From Acinetobacter brisouioides (GTDB lineage Bacteria > Pseudomonadota > Gammaproteobacteria > Pseudomonadales > Moraxellaceae), in NCBI RefSeq assembly GCF_004331075.1, contig NZ_SJNX01000002.1, positions 372,001 to 436,000 of the forward strand: DNA of 64,000 bases. The letters run 5' to 3'. The notes below the pieces were generated by a model. That model had not been told where the DNA came from. It worked only from the letters and a program-made list of their open reading frames with translations, and searched no databases. Shown in pieces: positions 1 to 9,254 of the stretch. The first letter of the stretch is position 1. The number at the start of each line of letters is the position of its first letter. A program made the position numbers and the translations under genes.

Positions 1-227
1 GCTTTGTATTTGATGGTCGTACGGCTGTGACTCATGGTGTCGAAGAAGGTCAAAACATTAAATGCCACGCTTGCGGTTGGCCGCTTACTCCTGAAGAATC
101 AGTACTGCCAAGTTATGAACATGGCGTGTCTTGCGTATACTGCATCGACAAAACCAGTGAAAAACAAAAAGCGGGCTTCCGTATGCGCCAATCCCAAATT
201 GCAGCAGCAAAACGTAAACGCCTATAA
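1..227 (+). CDS. trhO: tRNA uridine(34) hydroxylase TrhO (rhodanese family), 3' end only
   Basis: Only the last 74 codons are present, read from base 3; the start lies outside the window. The family (YceA/TrhO) makes 5-hydroxyuridine at position 34 of tRNAs using prephenate-derived chemistry. The visible part begins FVFDGRTAV, the end of the rhodanese domain, and continues with two Cys pairs (CHACGWPL and CVYC) typical of the family's C-terminal extension, then a basic tail ending KRKRL. A strong terminator follows within 30 bases, so this is the last gene of its unit. The identification rests on the C-terminal motif only. Confidence 0.8.
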   Translation, partial: FVFDGRTAVTHGVEEGQNIKCHACGWPLTPEESVLPSYEHGVSCVYCIDKTSEKQKAGFRMRQSQIAAAKRKRL

Positions 228-251
228 CCTTGCAATTATCTGAAAAATAAC

Positions 252-286
252 AACAAAAAAAGCACCTAAACAGGTGCTTTTTTTGT
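252..286. terminator. Bidirectional intrinsic terminator
   Basis: A 7-bp stem AGCACCT/AGGTGCT (261-267 and 272-278) with a 4-base loop has an A-run on its left and a T-run on its right. It can therefore end trhO on the plus strand and the UPF0149 gene on the minus strand. Confidence 0.8.
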
Positions 287-299
287 CATGCATACAAAC

Positions 300-824
300 T
301 TAATTTGGTGTGTGATACATCAAATAAAGTTCATTTAGGTTATCTGGAATTTCTTCTGCAAGTTCATCCATCAACTGACCATTGCGACGGAAAGATTCCA
401 TTTGTGCATCTTCTTCATCAACGCCACTAAATATCATCATTGGCAAAGTCAGATCAACCAACTGTTCTTCAAACTCAGGCGTAAACCATGCCTCTTCGTT
501 CAAGAACATGGCATCGACAAAACCGACACTCCAGTCACCCAAACTTGAGTCTACATCGGCTTCTTCAATTTCAAAAGGAAACTCGATTCCTTCTTCATTG
601 GCAAGGCTTTGGCGTAACTGTTCGAGCCACAATTTGACCTGCGCCACAATTTCATTCGGCACTTTATTTGGGTTTCCATCAAACAAAGCATCAAGCCAAG
701 TATCAAATTTCGGCCCAACCGCAATGGCACATAAAAATCCATGAGTTGCCGCAAAATCTAGACCATATTCGTTTTGGTCACCATCTAAATAATCACTTAA
801 CTGATCTAAATTCAAAGAACTCAT
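300..824 (-). CDS. UPF0149 (YgfB/YecA-like) family protein
   Basis: A 174-residue acidic protein that opens with a short Leu/Asp-rich helix and contains the family signature THGFLCAIAVGP near residue 28, followed by the motif around PNEIV. These features match UPF0149 proteins, which are small helical proteins of poorly known role; P. aeruginosa YgfB is linked to regulation of ampDh3, but transfer of that role here would be inference. The start ATG at 824 is the one in line with the family N-terminus. It lies 66 bases downstream of the PA3496-family gene on the same strand, so the two could be co-transcribed. Confidence 0.8.
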   Translation of the reverse strand: MSSLNLDQLSDYLDGDQNEYGLDFAATHGFLCAIAVGPKFDTWLDALFDGNPNKVPNEIVAQVKLWLEQLRQSLANEEGIEFPFEIEEADVDSSLGDWSVGFVDAMFLNEEAWFTPEFEEQLVDLTLPMMIFSGVDEEDAQMESFRRNGQLMDELAEEIPDNLNELYLMYHTPN

Positions 825-890
825 TTTGATTCCATTATTGGTTACTAGAGTATGAGCATAGCATTGATAGGGATGATATTCTAAATGCTT

Positions 891-1094
891 TTATGCATCA
901 TCATCGCCTGAATCATCGTCGTCGAAATCATAATCAAAGTCTTTCAACTCGCGCTCCAAACGGCGTTGCGCAAGCAAGTCATCAATTAAACGACGCTTTT
1001 CCAATGACTCTTTGGCACTGATTTTATTCGATGCCTCATCAAAGCTAACGTCATCATCGTAGTTATCATCTAGTTCAAAATCTGTAGAAGACAC
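891..1094 (-). CDS. PA3496-family putative envelope integrity protein
   Basis: A 67-residue very acidic protein with a basic middle (SLEKRRLIDDLLAQRRLERELKD) between two Asp-rich ends. This pattern, a charged helix ending in a run of Asp, is that of the PA3496 family of small proteins found next to envelope and housekeeping genes in Acinetobacter and Pseudomonas. It has no membrane segment or signal peptide that I can see. Function is not established; the family name is only a label. Confidence 0.65.
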   Translation of the reverse strand: MSSTDFELDDNYDDDVSFDEASNKISAKESLEKRRLIDDLLAQRRLERELKDFDYDFDDDDSGDDDA

Positions 1095-1434
1095 TCAAAC
1101 TACCTCAACATAAAAATATAAATGTTTTACGCGCTATTTAGCGTAGTTATTTGCTTTTGTCAAGATTTTTATGCATTTATATTTTTAAGATTCTCACTAA
1201 AATCTGCTTTTTTTCCGCGTTTTTTTTGTGTATTTATTAAGAATCTGGAGTTTTTCATCGCAAAATTACACGGACTTGAAAAAATTAAAAATGACACAAT
1301 ATTCATTCTACTTTAACAACACAAAAGATCTCATGAATTCGGTGCCTGCCCCATGATTTCTGAATTTTTTAAACAAATTGTGCTATCATGCACGGTTTTT
1401 CACTGCCACAGATTCAACAAAGAGTAAGCAAAAG
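1095..1434. other. Intergenic region upstream of rpoD
   Basis: About 340 AT-rich bases rich in T-runs. The 64-codon open frame at 1122-1316 is Phe-rich, has no ribosome binding site and resembles no family, so it is not called. The region carries the rpoD promoter at its right end and probably the minus-strand promoter for the PA3496-family gene at its left end. Confidence 0.6.
1381..1389 (+). promoter_or_regulatory. Extended -10 promoter candidate for rpoD
   Basis: TGC-TATCAT forms an extended -10 element 45 bases before the rpoD ATG. No good -35 hexamer is placed 17 bases upstream, which is acceptable for an extended -10 promoter. Confidence 0.4.
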
Positions 1435-3327
1435 ATGAGCGATATGCATTCCCCTACTTCTCAAGTAGCGGCTCTGATTAGCCGAGGCAAAGAGCAAGGT
1501 TACTTAACTTACGCTGAGGTTAACGATCATCTCCCAGACTCAATCACGGAAAGCGAACAGATTGAAGACATTATTCAAATGCTTCAAGATGTGGGTATTC
1601 CTGTTCACGAACGCGCACCTGAATCTGACGATACAATGTTTGGCGAATCAACCGAAGCAGCCGATGAAGTTGCCGAAGAAGAAGCCGCTGCGGTACTTGC
1701 TTCAGTTGAAAATGAACCTGGGCGTACCACTGACCCTGTTCGTATGTATATGCGTGAAATGGGAACCGTTGAGCTGCTCACTCGCGAAGGTGAAATTAGC
1801 ATTGCAAAACGAATCGAAGAAGGGATTCGTGATGTATTAAATGCGATTGCTTACTGGCCAAATGCAGTTGAAGTTGTCCTCCAAGAATACGAAGACTTTA
1901 ACACTGGTGAACGCCGTTTAGCTGATATTTTGTCAGGGTATCTTGACCCTGAAACCGACGATGACATTCCAGAAGTCCTCGAGGAAGAAGAAACCGAATT
2001 GGCAGATGTAGTAGAAGAAGATACATCGAAACCAGCCAAAGAGGTCAAACTTGACGACGATGACGAGGAAGAAGAGTCAGAAGGTGATGACGATTCTGAA
2101 GGCGATTCAGGCCCAGATCCAGAAGTTGCAAAAGTTCGTTTTGCAGAGCTAGAGCAAGCTTGGAGCAAAACCAAAACAGCGATTCAACAACATGGTCGTA
2201 ACTCGAAAGAAGCCGATGAAGCATTGGTCACTCTTGCAACTGTGTTTATGATGTTCAAATTTACGCCTCGTTTATTTGATATCATTTCTGAAATGATTCG
2301 TGGTACGCATGACCGTATTCGTACTGCTGAACGCGAAATCATGCGTTATGCCGTACGTCGTGGCCGTATGGATCGCAACCAGTTCCGCACCACATTCCCT
2401 AAACAAGAATCTAACCCAGCATGGCTTGATGCTCAGCTTGCTAAAGTTTCTCCAGACGTTAAACCATATTTGGAAAAAGTTCGTCCAGATGTCTTGGCAT
2501 TCCAACAAAAAATTGCAGATATTGAAAATGAACTTGGTCTAAACGTTCAGGAAATCAAAGATATTTCTAAACGTATGGCGATTGGTGAAGCCAAAGCACG
2601 CCGCGCGAAAAAAGAAATGGTTGAAGCCAACTTACGTTTGGTGATTTCGATTGCGAAAAAATACACCAACCGTGGTTTGCAATTCCTCGACTTGATTCAG
2701 GAAGGTAACATCGGCTTGATGAAAGCGGTCGATAAGTTTGAGTATCGCCGTGGTTACAAATTCTCGACGTATGCAACATGGTGGATTCGTCAGGCGATTA
2801 CCCGTTCGATTGCCGACCAAGCACGTACCATTCGTATTCCAGTACACATGATTGAAACCATCAACAAGATCAATCGTGTTTCACGTCAGCTATTACAGGA
2901 AATGGGCCGTGAGCCAACCCCTGAAGAGCTAGGTGAACGTCTGGAAATGGATGAAGTTAAAGTTCGTAAAGTTCTGAAAATTGCCAAAGAACCGATTTCG
3001 ATGGAAACTCCAATTGGTGATGATGAAGATTCGCATCTTGGCGATTTCATTGAAGATCAAAACATCACTTCACCAGTGGATGCTGCAACGTCAGAAGGCT
3101 TAAAAGAAGCGACTCGTGAAGTGCTTGAAAACTTGACTGAACGTGAAGCCAAAGTCTTGAAAATGCGTTTTGGTATCGATATGCCAACTGACCATACGCT
3201 TGAAGAAGTGGGCAAACAGTTTGACGTAACACGTGAACGTATTCGTCAGATTGAAGCCAAAGCGCTACGTAAATTGCGCCATCCTTCACGCTCAGAACAC
3301 TTACGTTCATTCTTGGAAAATGATTAA
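1435..3327 (+). CDS. rpoD: RNA polymerase sigma factor RpoD (sigma-70)
   Basis: The primary sigma factor, about 630 residues, the usual size in Acinetobacter. Region 1.1 is at the N-terminus, followed by region 1.2 ([11 protein letters not shown]), a long acidic non-conserved insert with Asp/Glu runs around residues 180-215, region 2 ([33 protein letters not shown], then [11 protein letters not shown]), region 3 and region 4 with its helix-turn-helix ([20 protein letters not shown]) near the C-terminus. The frame is open 19 codons further upstream, but the ATG at 1435 gives the family N-terminus MSDMHS. It recognises housekeeping promoters. It stands alone as a transcription unit, followed by a hairpin. 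Confidence 0.97.
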   Translation: MSDMHSPTSQVAALISRGKEQGYLTYAEVNDHLPDSITESEQIEDIIQMLQDVGIPVHERAPESDDTMFGESTEAADEVAEEEAAAVLASVENEPGRTTDPVRMYMREMGTVELLTREGEISIAKRIEEGIRDVLNAIAYWPNAVEVVLQEYEDFNTGERRLADILSGYLDPETDDDIPEVLEEEETELADVVEEDTSKPAKEVKLDDDDEEEESEGDDDSEGDSGPDPEVAKVRFAELEQAWSKTKTAIQQHGRNSKEADEALVTLATVFMMFKFTPRLFDIISEMIRGTHDRIRTAEREIMRYAVRRGRMDRNQFRTTFPKQESNPAWLDAQLAKVSPDVKPYLEKVRPDVLAFQQKIADIENELGLNVQEIKDISKRMAIGEAKARRAKKEMVEANLRLVISIAKKYTNRGLQFLDLIQEGNIGLMKAVDKFEYRRGYKFSTYATWWIRQAITRSIADQARTIRIPVHMIETINKINRVSRQLLQEMGREPTPEELGERLEMDEVKVRKVLKIAKEPISMETPIGDDEDSHLGDFIEDQNITSPVDAATSEGLKEATREVLENLTEREAKVLKMRFGIDMPTDHTLEEVGKQFDVTRERIRQIEAKALRKLRHPSRSEHLRSFLEND

Positions 3328-3378
3328 TCGGGATTCTTGATTTTTCAGGAAACTATCCCCATCTTCTCTTTAAAGAAT

Positions 3379-3409
3379 TAAAAAACGCCTGCTCTTGCAG
3401 GCGTTTCAA
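3379..3409. terminator. Hairpin after rpoD
   Basis: A perfect 10-bp stem AAACGCCTGC/GCAGGCGTTT with a 4-base loop starts about 55 bases after the rpoD stop. The T-run on the plus strand is short (TTTC), so termination may be partial. The ybeD start is only 19 bases further on. Confidence 0.55.
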
Positions 3410-3424
3410 CTGCTGAGAGCACCT

Positions 3425-3712
3425 ATGTTAGATCGCACACCTTCTCGTGAACTCCGTGAAGACCTTTGGGTATTCCCAATGGATTATCCTATTAAACTCA
3501 TTGGCAATGCAGGTATGGAACTTCGTATTGCTGTGGTAGAAATCTTGATCAAGCATTTCCCTGAGTTTGATGAAACCACTTTGGCTGTACAACCTTCACG
3601 TACAGGGAAATACCACTCGATTACTGCCCAACTGCGTTTTGAGGAACTTGAGCAAGTTCACGCATTGTATGCAGACTTGGCAGCTTGCCCTCATATCCGA
3701 ACTGCGCTTTAA
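3425..3712 (+). CDS. ybeD: DUF493 family protein YbeD
   Basis: A 95-residue small protein with the family core FPMDYPIKLIGNAG at residues 17-30 and the downstream signature SRTGKYHSITAQL. YbeD has a ferredoxin-like, ACT-type regulatory fold and sits beside lipB in many proteobacteria, as it does here, which suggests a link to lipoate metabolism without proving one. The frame is open 10 codons upstream, into the preceding hairpin; the ATG at 3425 has a GAGAG element just before it and gives the family length. lipB starts about 58 bases downstream, so the two are likely one operon. Confidence 0.85.
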   Translation: MLDRTPSRELREDLWVFPMDYPIKLIGNAGMELRIAVVEILIKHFPEFDETTLAVQPSRTGKYHSITAQLRFEELEQVHALYADLAACPHIRTAL

Positions 3713-3770
3713 TCCTAAACCAGATGCCTAAAACATCTGGTTTTGTTTTTTATATAAGGTTTTTCATTCC

Positions 3771-4439
3771 ATGGATGCGTCTACTCTTCAGCAGTCACCA
3801 AAACTAATTATTCGTATTTTTAATAGCTTACAAGATTATCAAGCTAAATTTTCCGAAATGAAGACATTCACTGAAACACGTGAAGCAGATACTCACGATG
3901 AGTTATGGCTGTTGCAGCATCAAGATGTACTCACTCAAGGACAATCTGGAAAACCCGAACATATTTTGGTCAGCAGCAATATTCCAGTCGTGCAGTCAGA
4001 TCGCGGTGGTCAGGTGACGTGGCATGGCCCAGGGCAAATGATTGCTTACTTTTTGTTTGACCTCAACCGATTAAAATGGCATGTGCGTACATTGGTCAGC
4101 TTTGCCGAGCAACTGATGATCGACCTACTCAACAAGTACCAAATCGAAGCGTATGCTAAACCTGATGCACCAGGTGTCTATGTGGATGGGCGTAAAATTG
4201 GTTCTTTAGGTTTTAAAATTCGTCGTGGGCGCAGCTATCATGGCTTATCATTGAATATTGACTGCGACCTGCATGGTTTTCAGACCATTAACCCGTGCGG
4301 TTACGCAGGTTTGGAAATGGTGCGTATTCAGGATCTTGTAGAAAACTATCCTAAATTTACACAACTCAGCCAAGACGTGATTGAATATTTAACACAAACT
4401 CAGTACTTTAAAGAAATTGAAGTGATTATGGAAATATAA
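3771..4439 (+). CDS. lipB: Octanoyltransferase LipB
   Basis: A cytosolic enzyme of 222 residues that moves octanoyl groups from acyl carrier protein to lipoyl-domain lysines, the first step of de novo lipoate synthesis. The family motifs are present in order: [12 protein letters not shown] (about residues 78-89), the catalytic Lys in [11 protein letters not shown] (near 143), HGLSLNI, and the catalytic Cys in NPCGY (near 176). No residue appears to be missing. It follows ybeD closely. The annotated start ATG at 3771 leaves an N-terminal stretch of about 15 residues before the conserved RIFN, so a slightly later start cannot be excluded. Confidence 0.95.
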   Translation: MDASTLQQSPKLIIRIFNSLQDYQAKFSEMKTFTETREADTHDELWLLQHQDVLTQGQSGKPEHILVSSNIPVVQSDRGGQVTWHGPGQMIAYFLFDLNRLKWHVRTLVSFAEQLMIDLLNKYQIEAYAKPDAPGVYVDGRKIGSLGFKIRRGRSYHGLSLNIDCDLHGFQTINPCGYAGLEMVRIQDLVENYPKFTQLSQDVIEYLTQTQYFKEIEVIMEI

Positions 4440-4491
4440 TCACTTTTAGAGTCACCCTTTCGCATCAATAAATACAAAAAAGGAAAAGCAT

Positions 4492-5022
4492 GTGTTCAGC
4501 AAGTCGTTAAAACCAGCAATGCAGCAAGCTTATGTCAAGCTCATGATGAGTGTTATTGGCAACGGCTTGGTGATTGCCAGCCAAGTTGACCCTGAAATTC
4601 AGCAAGAAATTGCCAAATTCCCTGAAAACTTCACGCTATCCATGAAAGTTTTCCCACATGGCCCAGCCTTTACTGCGAGAGTCAATCAGCTCAAGCAACT
4701 TGAACTGATTGATCATCTGAATGGCAAACCTGATCTGTGCATTATCTTTAAGCATCTAGAACATGCTTTTTTAGTGTTTTCATTTCAGGAAAGTACCGCA
4801 CGTGCCTTTGCCAATGACCGTATGATTGCTGATGGGGATGTTTCCTATGCCATCCGTCTCGTGCGTTGCTTAAATAAAATGGAATCGCTAATTTTACCCA
4901 AACTCCTCGCATCACTTGCTGTCAAACAATATCCAGAGCAACTTGGCTTTAAAGAAAAACTATCCAACGCCAGCCTGATCTATTTAAAACTTGCACAATC
5001 CTTTCTAAAACGGAGCGCATAA
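4492..5022 (+). CDS. Unrecognised protein, weakly SCP2-like
   Basis: A 176-residue protein with no clear signal peptide. The middle part (LCIIFKHLEHAFLVFSFQES, then ANDRMIADGDVSYAIRLVRCLNKM) has the pattern of an SCP2-type lipid-binding fold, where a small molecule is held in a hydrophobic pocket; this is a pattern impression, not a firm family call. The start is GTG at 4492 behind the ribosome binding site AGGAAA; the overlapping ATG two bases earlier stops after six codons. It ends 4 bases before the alcohol dehydrogenase start, so the two are one operon and probably share a substrate class. Confidence 0.6.
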   Translation: MFSKSLKPAMQQAYVKLMMSVIGNGLVIASQVDPEIQQEIAKFPENFTLSMKVFPHGPAFTARVNQLKQLELIDHLNGKPDLCIIFKHLEHAFLVFSFQESTARAFANDRMIADGDVSYAIRLVRCLNKMESLILPKLLASLAVKQYPEQLGFKEKLSNASLIYLKLAQSFLKRSA

Positions 5023-5026
5023 GCAC

Positions 5027-6211
5027 ATGACAAAATCATATTATGAATTTTTCTGCCCAGTCAAAGTCATTGCAGGTCATGCAGCGTTAGAACATATTCC
5101 TTTTGAGCTCGCTACTTTAGGTGCAAAACGCCCACTGATTATTACCGATAAAGGCGTACGTACTAACGGATTACTTGAACCAATTGAAATAGCATTTAGC
5201 TCAACCGATGCTGAAATTGGCTTTATTTTTGATGAAGTGCCACCCGATTCAAGCTTAGAAACTGTCAAAAAAGCCGCAGCTTTTTACCGTGAACATCAAT
5301 GTGATGCCCTACTTGCCGTAGGCGGTGGCTCAGTCATTGATACCGCCAAAGCTACCAATATTTTAGTCACTGAAGGTGGTGATGATTTATTAAAATATTC
5401 AGGTGCACATAATTTACCTAAACCGCTGAAGCCCTTTTTTGTGATTCCAACCACATCAGGTACGGGCTCGGAAGTGACCATGGTGGCTGTGGTTTCTGAT
5501 CCTGTCAAAAATGTCAAAATGGCATTTGCTTCTTACTACCTGATGCCACATGCAGCGATTCTAGATCCACGCATGACGCAAACCCTACCTGCACACCTGA
5601 CTGCAATGACTGCTATGGATGCCATGACGCATGCCATTGAAGCCTATACGTGTATGGCGGCAAATCCACTGAGCGATGCTTATGCCACCGCAGCAATCAA
5701 GAAAATCAGCCAGAATCTGTTTAAGGTACTGGATAACCCAAAAGATGCACAGGCACGTTTAGAACTGGCACAAGCATCGACCATGGCAGGCATAGCCTTC
5801 TCCAATTCCATGGTTGGCTTGGTACATTCTCTTGGACATGCCTTGGGTGCAGTTGCCCACTTACCTCATGGTTTGTGTATGAACCTGTTCTTGCCTTATG
5901 TGCTTGAGTACAACAAGTCAGTGAATGGCGATAAAATTGCGGAACTGTTACTGCCTTTAGCTGGTGCAGATATTTATGCGCAAACCCCAGCCGATCAACG
6001 TACTAACAAAACCATTGAAACCCTCTATAGCATCCGTGACCATTTGTATGAACTCACCAAATTGCCACGCAATTTGCGCGAAACAGGCAAAGTCAGTGAA
6101 AGCCAGTTAGATGAAGTTGCTGAAAAGGCACTCAATGATGGTTCCATTATTTACAATCCTAAAGAAGCCTCTTTAGCACAGCTACGTGAGATTTTACAAA
6201 AATCGTGGTAA
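5027..6211 (+). CDS. Iron-containing alcohol dehydrogenase
   Basis: A 394-residue group III (Fe-type) NAD(P)-dependent alcohol dehydrogenase. The nucleotide-binding GGGSVIDTAKA lies at about residues 98-108, the family signature PTTSGTGSEVT follows, and the metal ligands are recognisable as Asp and His in DAMTHAIEAYT and the two His in HSLGHALGAVAHLPHG. Substrate cannot be told from the sequence; relatives act on ethanol, butanol, lactaldehyde or longer alcohols. A GGAG ribosome binding site sits inside the end of the preceding SCP2-like gene, and a strong terminator follows, so the pair forms a two-gene unit. Confidence 0.9.
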   Translation: MTKSYYEFFCPVKVIAGHAALEHIPFELATLGAKRPLIITDKGVRTNGLLEPIEIAFSSTDAEIGFIFDEVPPDSSLETVKKAAAFYREHQCDALLAVGGGSVIDTAKATNILVTEGGDDLLKYSGAHNLPKPLKPFFVIPTTSGTGSEVTMVAVVSDPVKNVKMAFASYYLMPHAAILDPRMTQTLPAHLTAMTAMDAMTHAIEAYTCMAANPLSDAYATAAIKKISQNLFKVLDNPKDAQARLELAQASTMAGIAFSNSMVGLVHSLGHALGAVAHLPHGLCMNLFLPYVLEYNKSVNGDKIAELLLPLAGADIYAQTPADQRTNKTIETLYSIRDHLYELTKLPRNLRETGKVSESQLDEVAEKALNDGSIIYNPKEASLAQLREILQKSW

Positions 6212-6223
6212 AGCGACAAAATA

Positions 6224-6266
6224 ATAAAAAACGCCCATTGCCACTGGCACATTGGGCGTTTTTTGT
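6224..6266 (+). terminator. Intrinsic terminator after the alcohol dehydrogenase
   Basis: A long stem built from AAAACGCCCA and TGGGCGTTTT around a GC-containing loop, followed by a T-run. It also has an A-run on the left and may work on both strands. Confidence 0.85.
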
Positions 6267-6467
6267 TATATAAGAATCAACTAAAACGCAAAGATCATTG
6301 AATTGGCAGAAAAATTGCTAAAGGAATACTGCAATTAATTGCTGACAACGGATATCTATTTACGATAAAGTTGCGCTCTTTGTTAAAAATATGGGGGGGT
6401 CGTTCGTCCTAAACGATCCTAAAAATTGATAGCTGATCCTTGATCAACGATTATGAGGATAACGCCG

Positions 6468-7859
6468 TTGACACATTCTTCTGGGACTCAATCGGCAGCG
6501 AAACTGCAAAAATCACTCCTACTGGGCCATGTCATTGTTATAGGTCTTGCCTATATTCAACCCATGACCTTGTTCGATACCTTCGGTATGGTATCTGAAG
6601 CCAGTGCCCAACATGTACCAACATCCTATTTCTTTGCCTTGCTGGCGGTGCTGTTCACTGCGTTAAGCTATGGCTACATGATTAAACGTTATCCTTCTTC
6701 AGGATCAGCGTATACCTATGTACAACGTTCGATCCATCCAAATGCAGGCTTTATGGTCGGCTGGTCTTCCCTGCTTGACTATATTCTTAGCCCGATGGTC
6801 AATATTTTACTTGCAGTGATTTATTTAACTGACATGTTCCCAAGTGTTAACCACTGGGTATGGGTCATTGGCCTGACTGGACTCATGACATGGGTCAACC
6901 TACGCGGCATCAAGTTTGTGGCTAACCTGAATGGTCTAATCGTATTTTTCCAAATGCTGGTGATTGGGATTTTTGTCTTTTTAATTATTAAAGACTTGGC
7001 CCTTGGTCATACTGCACAAACCGCAATGGGTTTATCGACAGAAAATAATGGAACCTTGCTTTCATCTTCACCATTTTGGAATGATCAGGTCAAACTGGGC
7101 GCGTTAATTTCTGGGGCAACCATTTTGTGCTTCTCTTTCACTGGTTTCGATGCGCTAAGCTCACTGGCAGAAGAAACCCATGAAACCGATAAGGTCTTGC
7201 CTAAAGCAATTTTCTTGACTGCGCTAATTGCAGGGATTGTATTTATTGCTGCAACTTACTTTATGCAGCTTTACTTCCCTGGAAACCCTGCCCAATACTT
7301 CAAACATGTCGATGCCACCCAGCCTGATATTTTACGAATCGTGGGCGGTGAAATGTTTAAATCCGTGATCTTGGCATTTGCGATTGTGACTGTCATGGCA
7401 TCAGGAATTTCTGCACATGCGGGAGTATCACGCCTGATGTATGTCATGGGTCGTGACGGTGTTTTTAACAAAAAATATTTTGGACATCTTAGCTCACAAA
7501 CTCACGCACCCACCTTTAACATTATTTTGGTTGGTATTATCGCACTCTCTGCGGGCTTTACCGATCTTAACCATGTCATTAACTTAATTAGTTTCGGTGC
7601 ATTGACTGCATTTAGTTTTGTGAACCTATGTGTGGTTTCACAATATATCTTACGTGAAGGGCGTACAAAAACCCCCGCAGATATTTTCCGTTACTTGGTG
7701 ATTCCAATGCTCGGCTTTATCTCGATTGGTGCGCTGTGGCTTCAGATTAACCATACCGCGTTGCAATGGGGAATTGTCTGGGCTGTGATTGGGGTTTTAT
7801 TCCTTGGCTACAAAACCAAAGGCTTTAAAATTCCACCACCACAGTACAAACACGACTAA
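6468..7859 (+). CDS. Putrescine importer, PuuP-like APC-family permease
   Basis: An inner-membrane amino acid/polyamine permease of about 463 residues with some 12 hydrophobic segments. It tracks E. coli PuuP closely from end to end: GLAYIQPMTLFDTFG, SYGYMIKRYPSSGSAYTY, GFMVGWSSLLDY, CFSFTGFDALSSLAEET and SRLMYVMGRDGVF all have counterparts. Putrescine uptake is therefore the likely role, though substrate is inferred. I chose the TTG at 6468 because GAGGAT lies 6 bases before it; an in-frame ATG at 6453 has no ribosome binding site. No other putrescine-degradation gene is nearby. Confidence 0.8.
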   Translation: MTHSSGTQSAAKLQKSLLLGHVIVIGLAYIQPMTLFDTFGMVSEASAQHVPTSYFFALLAVLFTALSYGYMIKRYPSSGSAYTYVQRSIHPNAGFMVGWSSLLDYILSPMVNILLAVIYLTDMFPSVNHWVWVIGLTGLMTWVNLRGIKFVANLNGLIVFFQMLVIGIFVFLIIKDLALGHTAQTAMGLSTENNGTLLSSSPFWNDQVKLGALISGATILCFSFTGFDALSSLAEETHETDKVLPKAIFLTALIAGIVFIAATYFMQLYFPGNPAQYFKHVDATQPDILRIVGGEMFKSVILAFAIVTVMASGISAHAGVSRLMYVMGRDGVFNKKYFGHLSSQTHAPTFNIILVGIIALSAGFTDLNHVINLISFGALTAFSFVNLCVVSQYILREGRTKTPADIFRYLVIPMLGFISIGALWLQINHTALQWGIVWAVIGVLFLGYKTKGFKIPPPQYKHD

Positions 7860-7868
7860 AGCACACCC

Positions 7869-7901
7869 AATAAAAAAACCAGCGCGATGCTGGTTTTTTT
7901 A
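7869..7901. terminator. Bidirectional intrinsic terminator
   Basis: Stem AACCAGC/GCTGGTT with a short loop, an A-run on the left and a T-run on the right. It separates the convergent puuP-like and flavodoxin-like genes. Confidence 0.85.
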
Positions 7902-7931
7902 TGACTTGTGTTTGCCAACTCAAACTTTAAA

Positions 7932-8486
7932 TTAGCCTACCAATTTTTCAGTAATAGCTAGAACGCGTTTTGCATAGGCTTTAGCCGTATCTAAATCACC
8001 TGATGGAATCTCATCGACACTCGCATCGGCAGGAGACTGTACCAACAGACCGACTGATCCGCCCAAGTTATTAATATCTTGGCGAGTTGCTGCTTTTGTA
8101 TTCGCAGGCAATAATCCCAAGCTCACCCAAAGACCACCATGTTGTGATGCCAAAGTTTGCAACTGAATGAGTGTTACTTGTTTGTCACCGTTAAAACTTG
8201 CACTGTTGGTAAAACCTGCAAACACTTTATCTTTCCATGCTTGAGTGAACCATGCTTTTGAAGTTGCATCAGCAAATTTCTTAAATTGCCAAGGCGCTGT
8301 ACCCATGTAAGTTGGTGCACCAAATACAATTGCATCAGCCTGATTTAAGGTTTCCCAATCAGCTTCTTGAATATCGCCATTTTGATCAATTGCGATCAGT
8401 TGTGCTGCAATTTCATTTGCAAATGTCTCTGCAACCACTTTGGTATGACCATATCCAGAAAAATATACCACTGCTACTTTTGCCAT
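7932..8486 (-). CDS. Flavodoxin-like NAD(P)H:quinone reductase-type protein
   Basis: A 184-residue flavodoxin-fold protein. The FMN phosphate loop is SGYGHTKVVAE at residues 9-19, and the second flavin loop is FGAPTYMGTAPWQFKKF near residue 55, as in WrbA-like and other NADPH-dependent FMN reductases. Relatives reduce quinones by two electrons and protect against quinone and oxidative stress. It is divergent from an HxlR-type regulator 129 bases away, with inverted repeats between them, which points to control by that regulator. Confidence 0.8.
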   Translation of the reverse strand: MAKVAVVYFSGYGHTKVVAETFANEIAAQLIAIDQNGDIQEADWETLNQADAIVFGAPTYMGTAPWQFKKFADATSKAWFTQAWKDKVFAGFTNSASFNGDKQVTLIQLQTLASQHGGLWVSLGLLPANTKAATRQDINNLGGSVGLLVQSPADASVDEIPSGDLDTAKAYAKRVLAITEKLVG

Positions 8487-8541
8487 GTTGAAGCCCTATT
8501 TTTTCGTTTTAGAAAGGAATTGCTATATAATATATTTTAGA

Positions 8542-8575
8542 AACTAACTGTCAATTAGTTACCAAAAGGTAACTA
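8542..8575. promoter_or_regulatory. Candidate HxlR operator (inverted repeats)
   Basis: Two overlapping inverted repeats lie between the divergent flavodoxin-like and hxlR-type genes. The first is perfect: arms TAGTTACC (8556-8563) and GGTAACTA (8568-8575) around AAAA. The second pairs AACTAA (8542-8547) with TTAGTT (8555-8560). An AT-rich TATATAATATA block at 8524-8534, which can serve as a -10 on the minus strand, is right beside them, so binding could block transcription of the flavodoxin-like gene. Confidence 0.55.
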
Positions 8576-8615
8576 CTGACATCTGATCAAACATAGCACG
8601 GAATATATTTCAAAT

Positions 8616-9002
8616 ATGACATCTTTACCGTCTTACAACATTTACAATCTGTATTGTCCAGCGCGCCTGTTTTTTGAAACACTTGCCAATAAATGGGTGT
8701 TACTGATCATGAATGTATTGGAATGTTCTCCCCAACATTTCAATCTTTTGAAAAAAAACATTGAAGGTATTTCTCCCAAAGTCCTGTCACAAACACTTAA
8801 AAACTTAGAACGTGATGGCTTTGTAAAGAGAACCGTGATCGATAGCAGCCCAATCCGAGTAGAATATGCTTTAACACCACTTGGAACAGATTTCTCAAAA
8901 ACAGCATATTTATTAAAAGAATGGGCGGAACAGAATATTGATCGTGTTTTACATGCACAAAATGCTTATGATGCGAATCTGAAAAAAACATCAACTGACT
9001 AA
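8616..9002 (+). CDS. HxlR-family transcriptional regulator
   Basis: A 128-residue winged helix-turn-helix protein. The N-terminal Cys in LYCPARLFFETLANKWVLLI (residue about 14) matches the conserved Cys of HxlR/YodB-type redox and quinone sensors, and the wing region GISPKVLSQTLKNLERDGFVKR followed by VEYALTPLG is the family signature. HxlR proteins are usually dimers that repress a neighbouring gene until the Cys reacts with an electrophile. The divergent flavodoxin-like gene is the obvious target. Role of the Cys as a sensor is inferred from family members such as YodB and QorR. Confidence 0.85.
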   Translation: MTSLPSYNIYNLYCPARLFFETLANKWVLLIMNVLECSPQHFNLLKKNIEGISPKVLSQTLKNLERDGFVKRTVIDSSPIRVEYALTPLGTDFSKTAYLLKEWAEQNIDRVLHAQNAYDANLKKTSTD

Positions 9003-9200
9003 GTCTTTGAATAATTTATGAGTTCTTAGTTGATAAAATGACTCACATGTATTTTATGTTTATTACAACACGATAAAAAATATTAAGCCGCGTTCATCAG
9101 GCTTGATACCTGCTTTATTTTTACCCCGAAGCAAAAAATATATTTCAATGAAGCACAAGAGAAATAAAATGGGCTGATGATACAAGCCTATTTATAAAAT

Positions 9201-9238
9201 AAAAAAAGTGTCCTCATAAAGAAGACACTTTTTTTATT
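9201..9238. terminator. Bidirectional intrinsic terminator
   Basis: Stem AAAAAGTGTC/GACACTTTTT (9203-9212 and 9224-9233) flanked by A- and T-runs, between the convergent hxlR-type and trmL genes. The 200 bases between the hxlR stop and this hairpin show no gene. Confidence 0.85.
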
Positions 9239-9254
9239 GATGTGACTCTGATCA

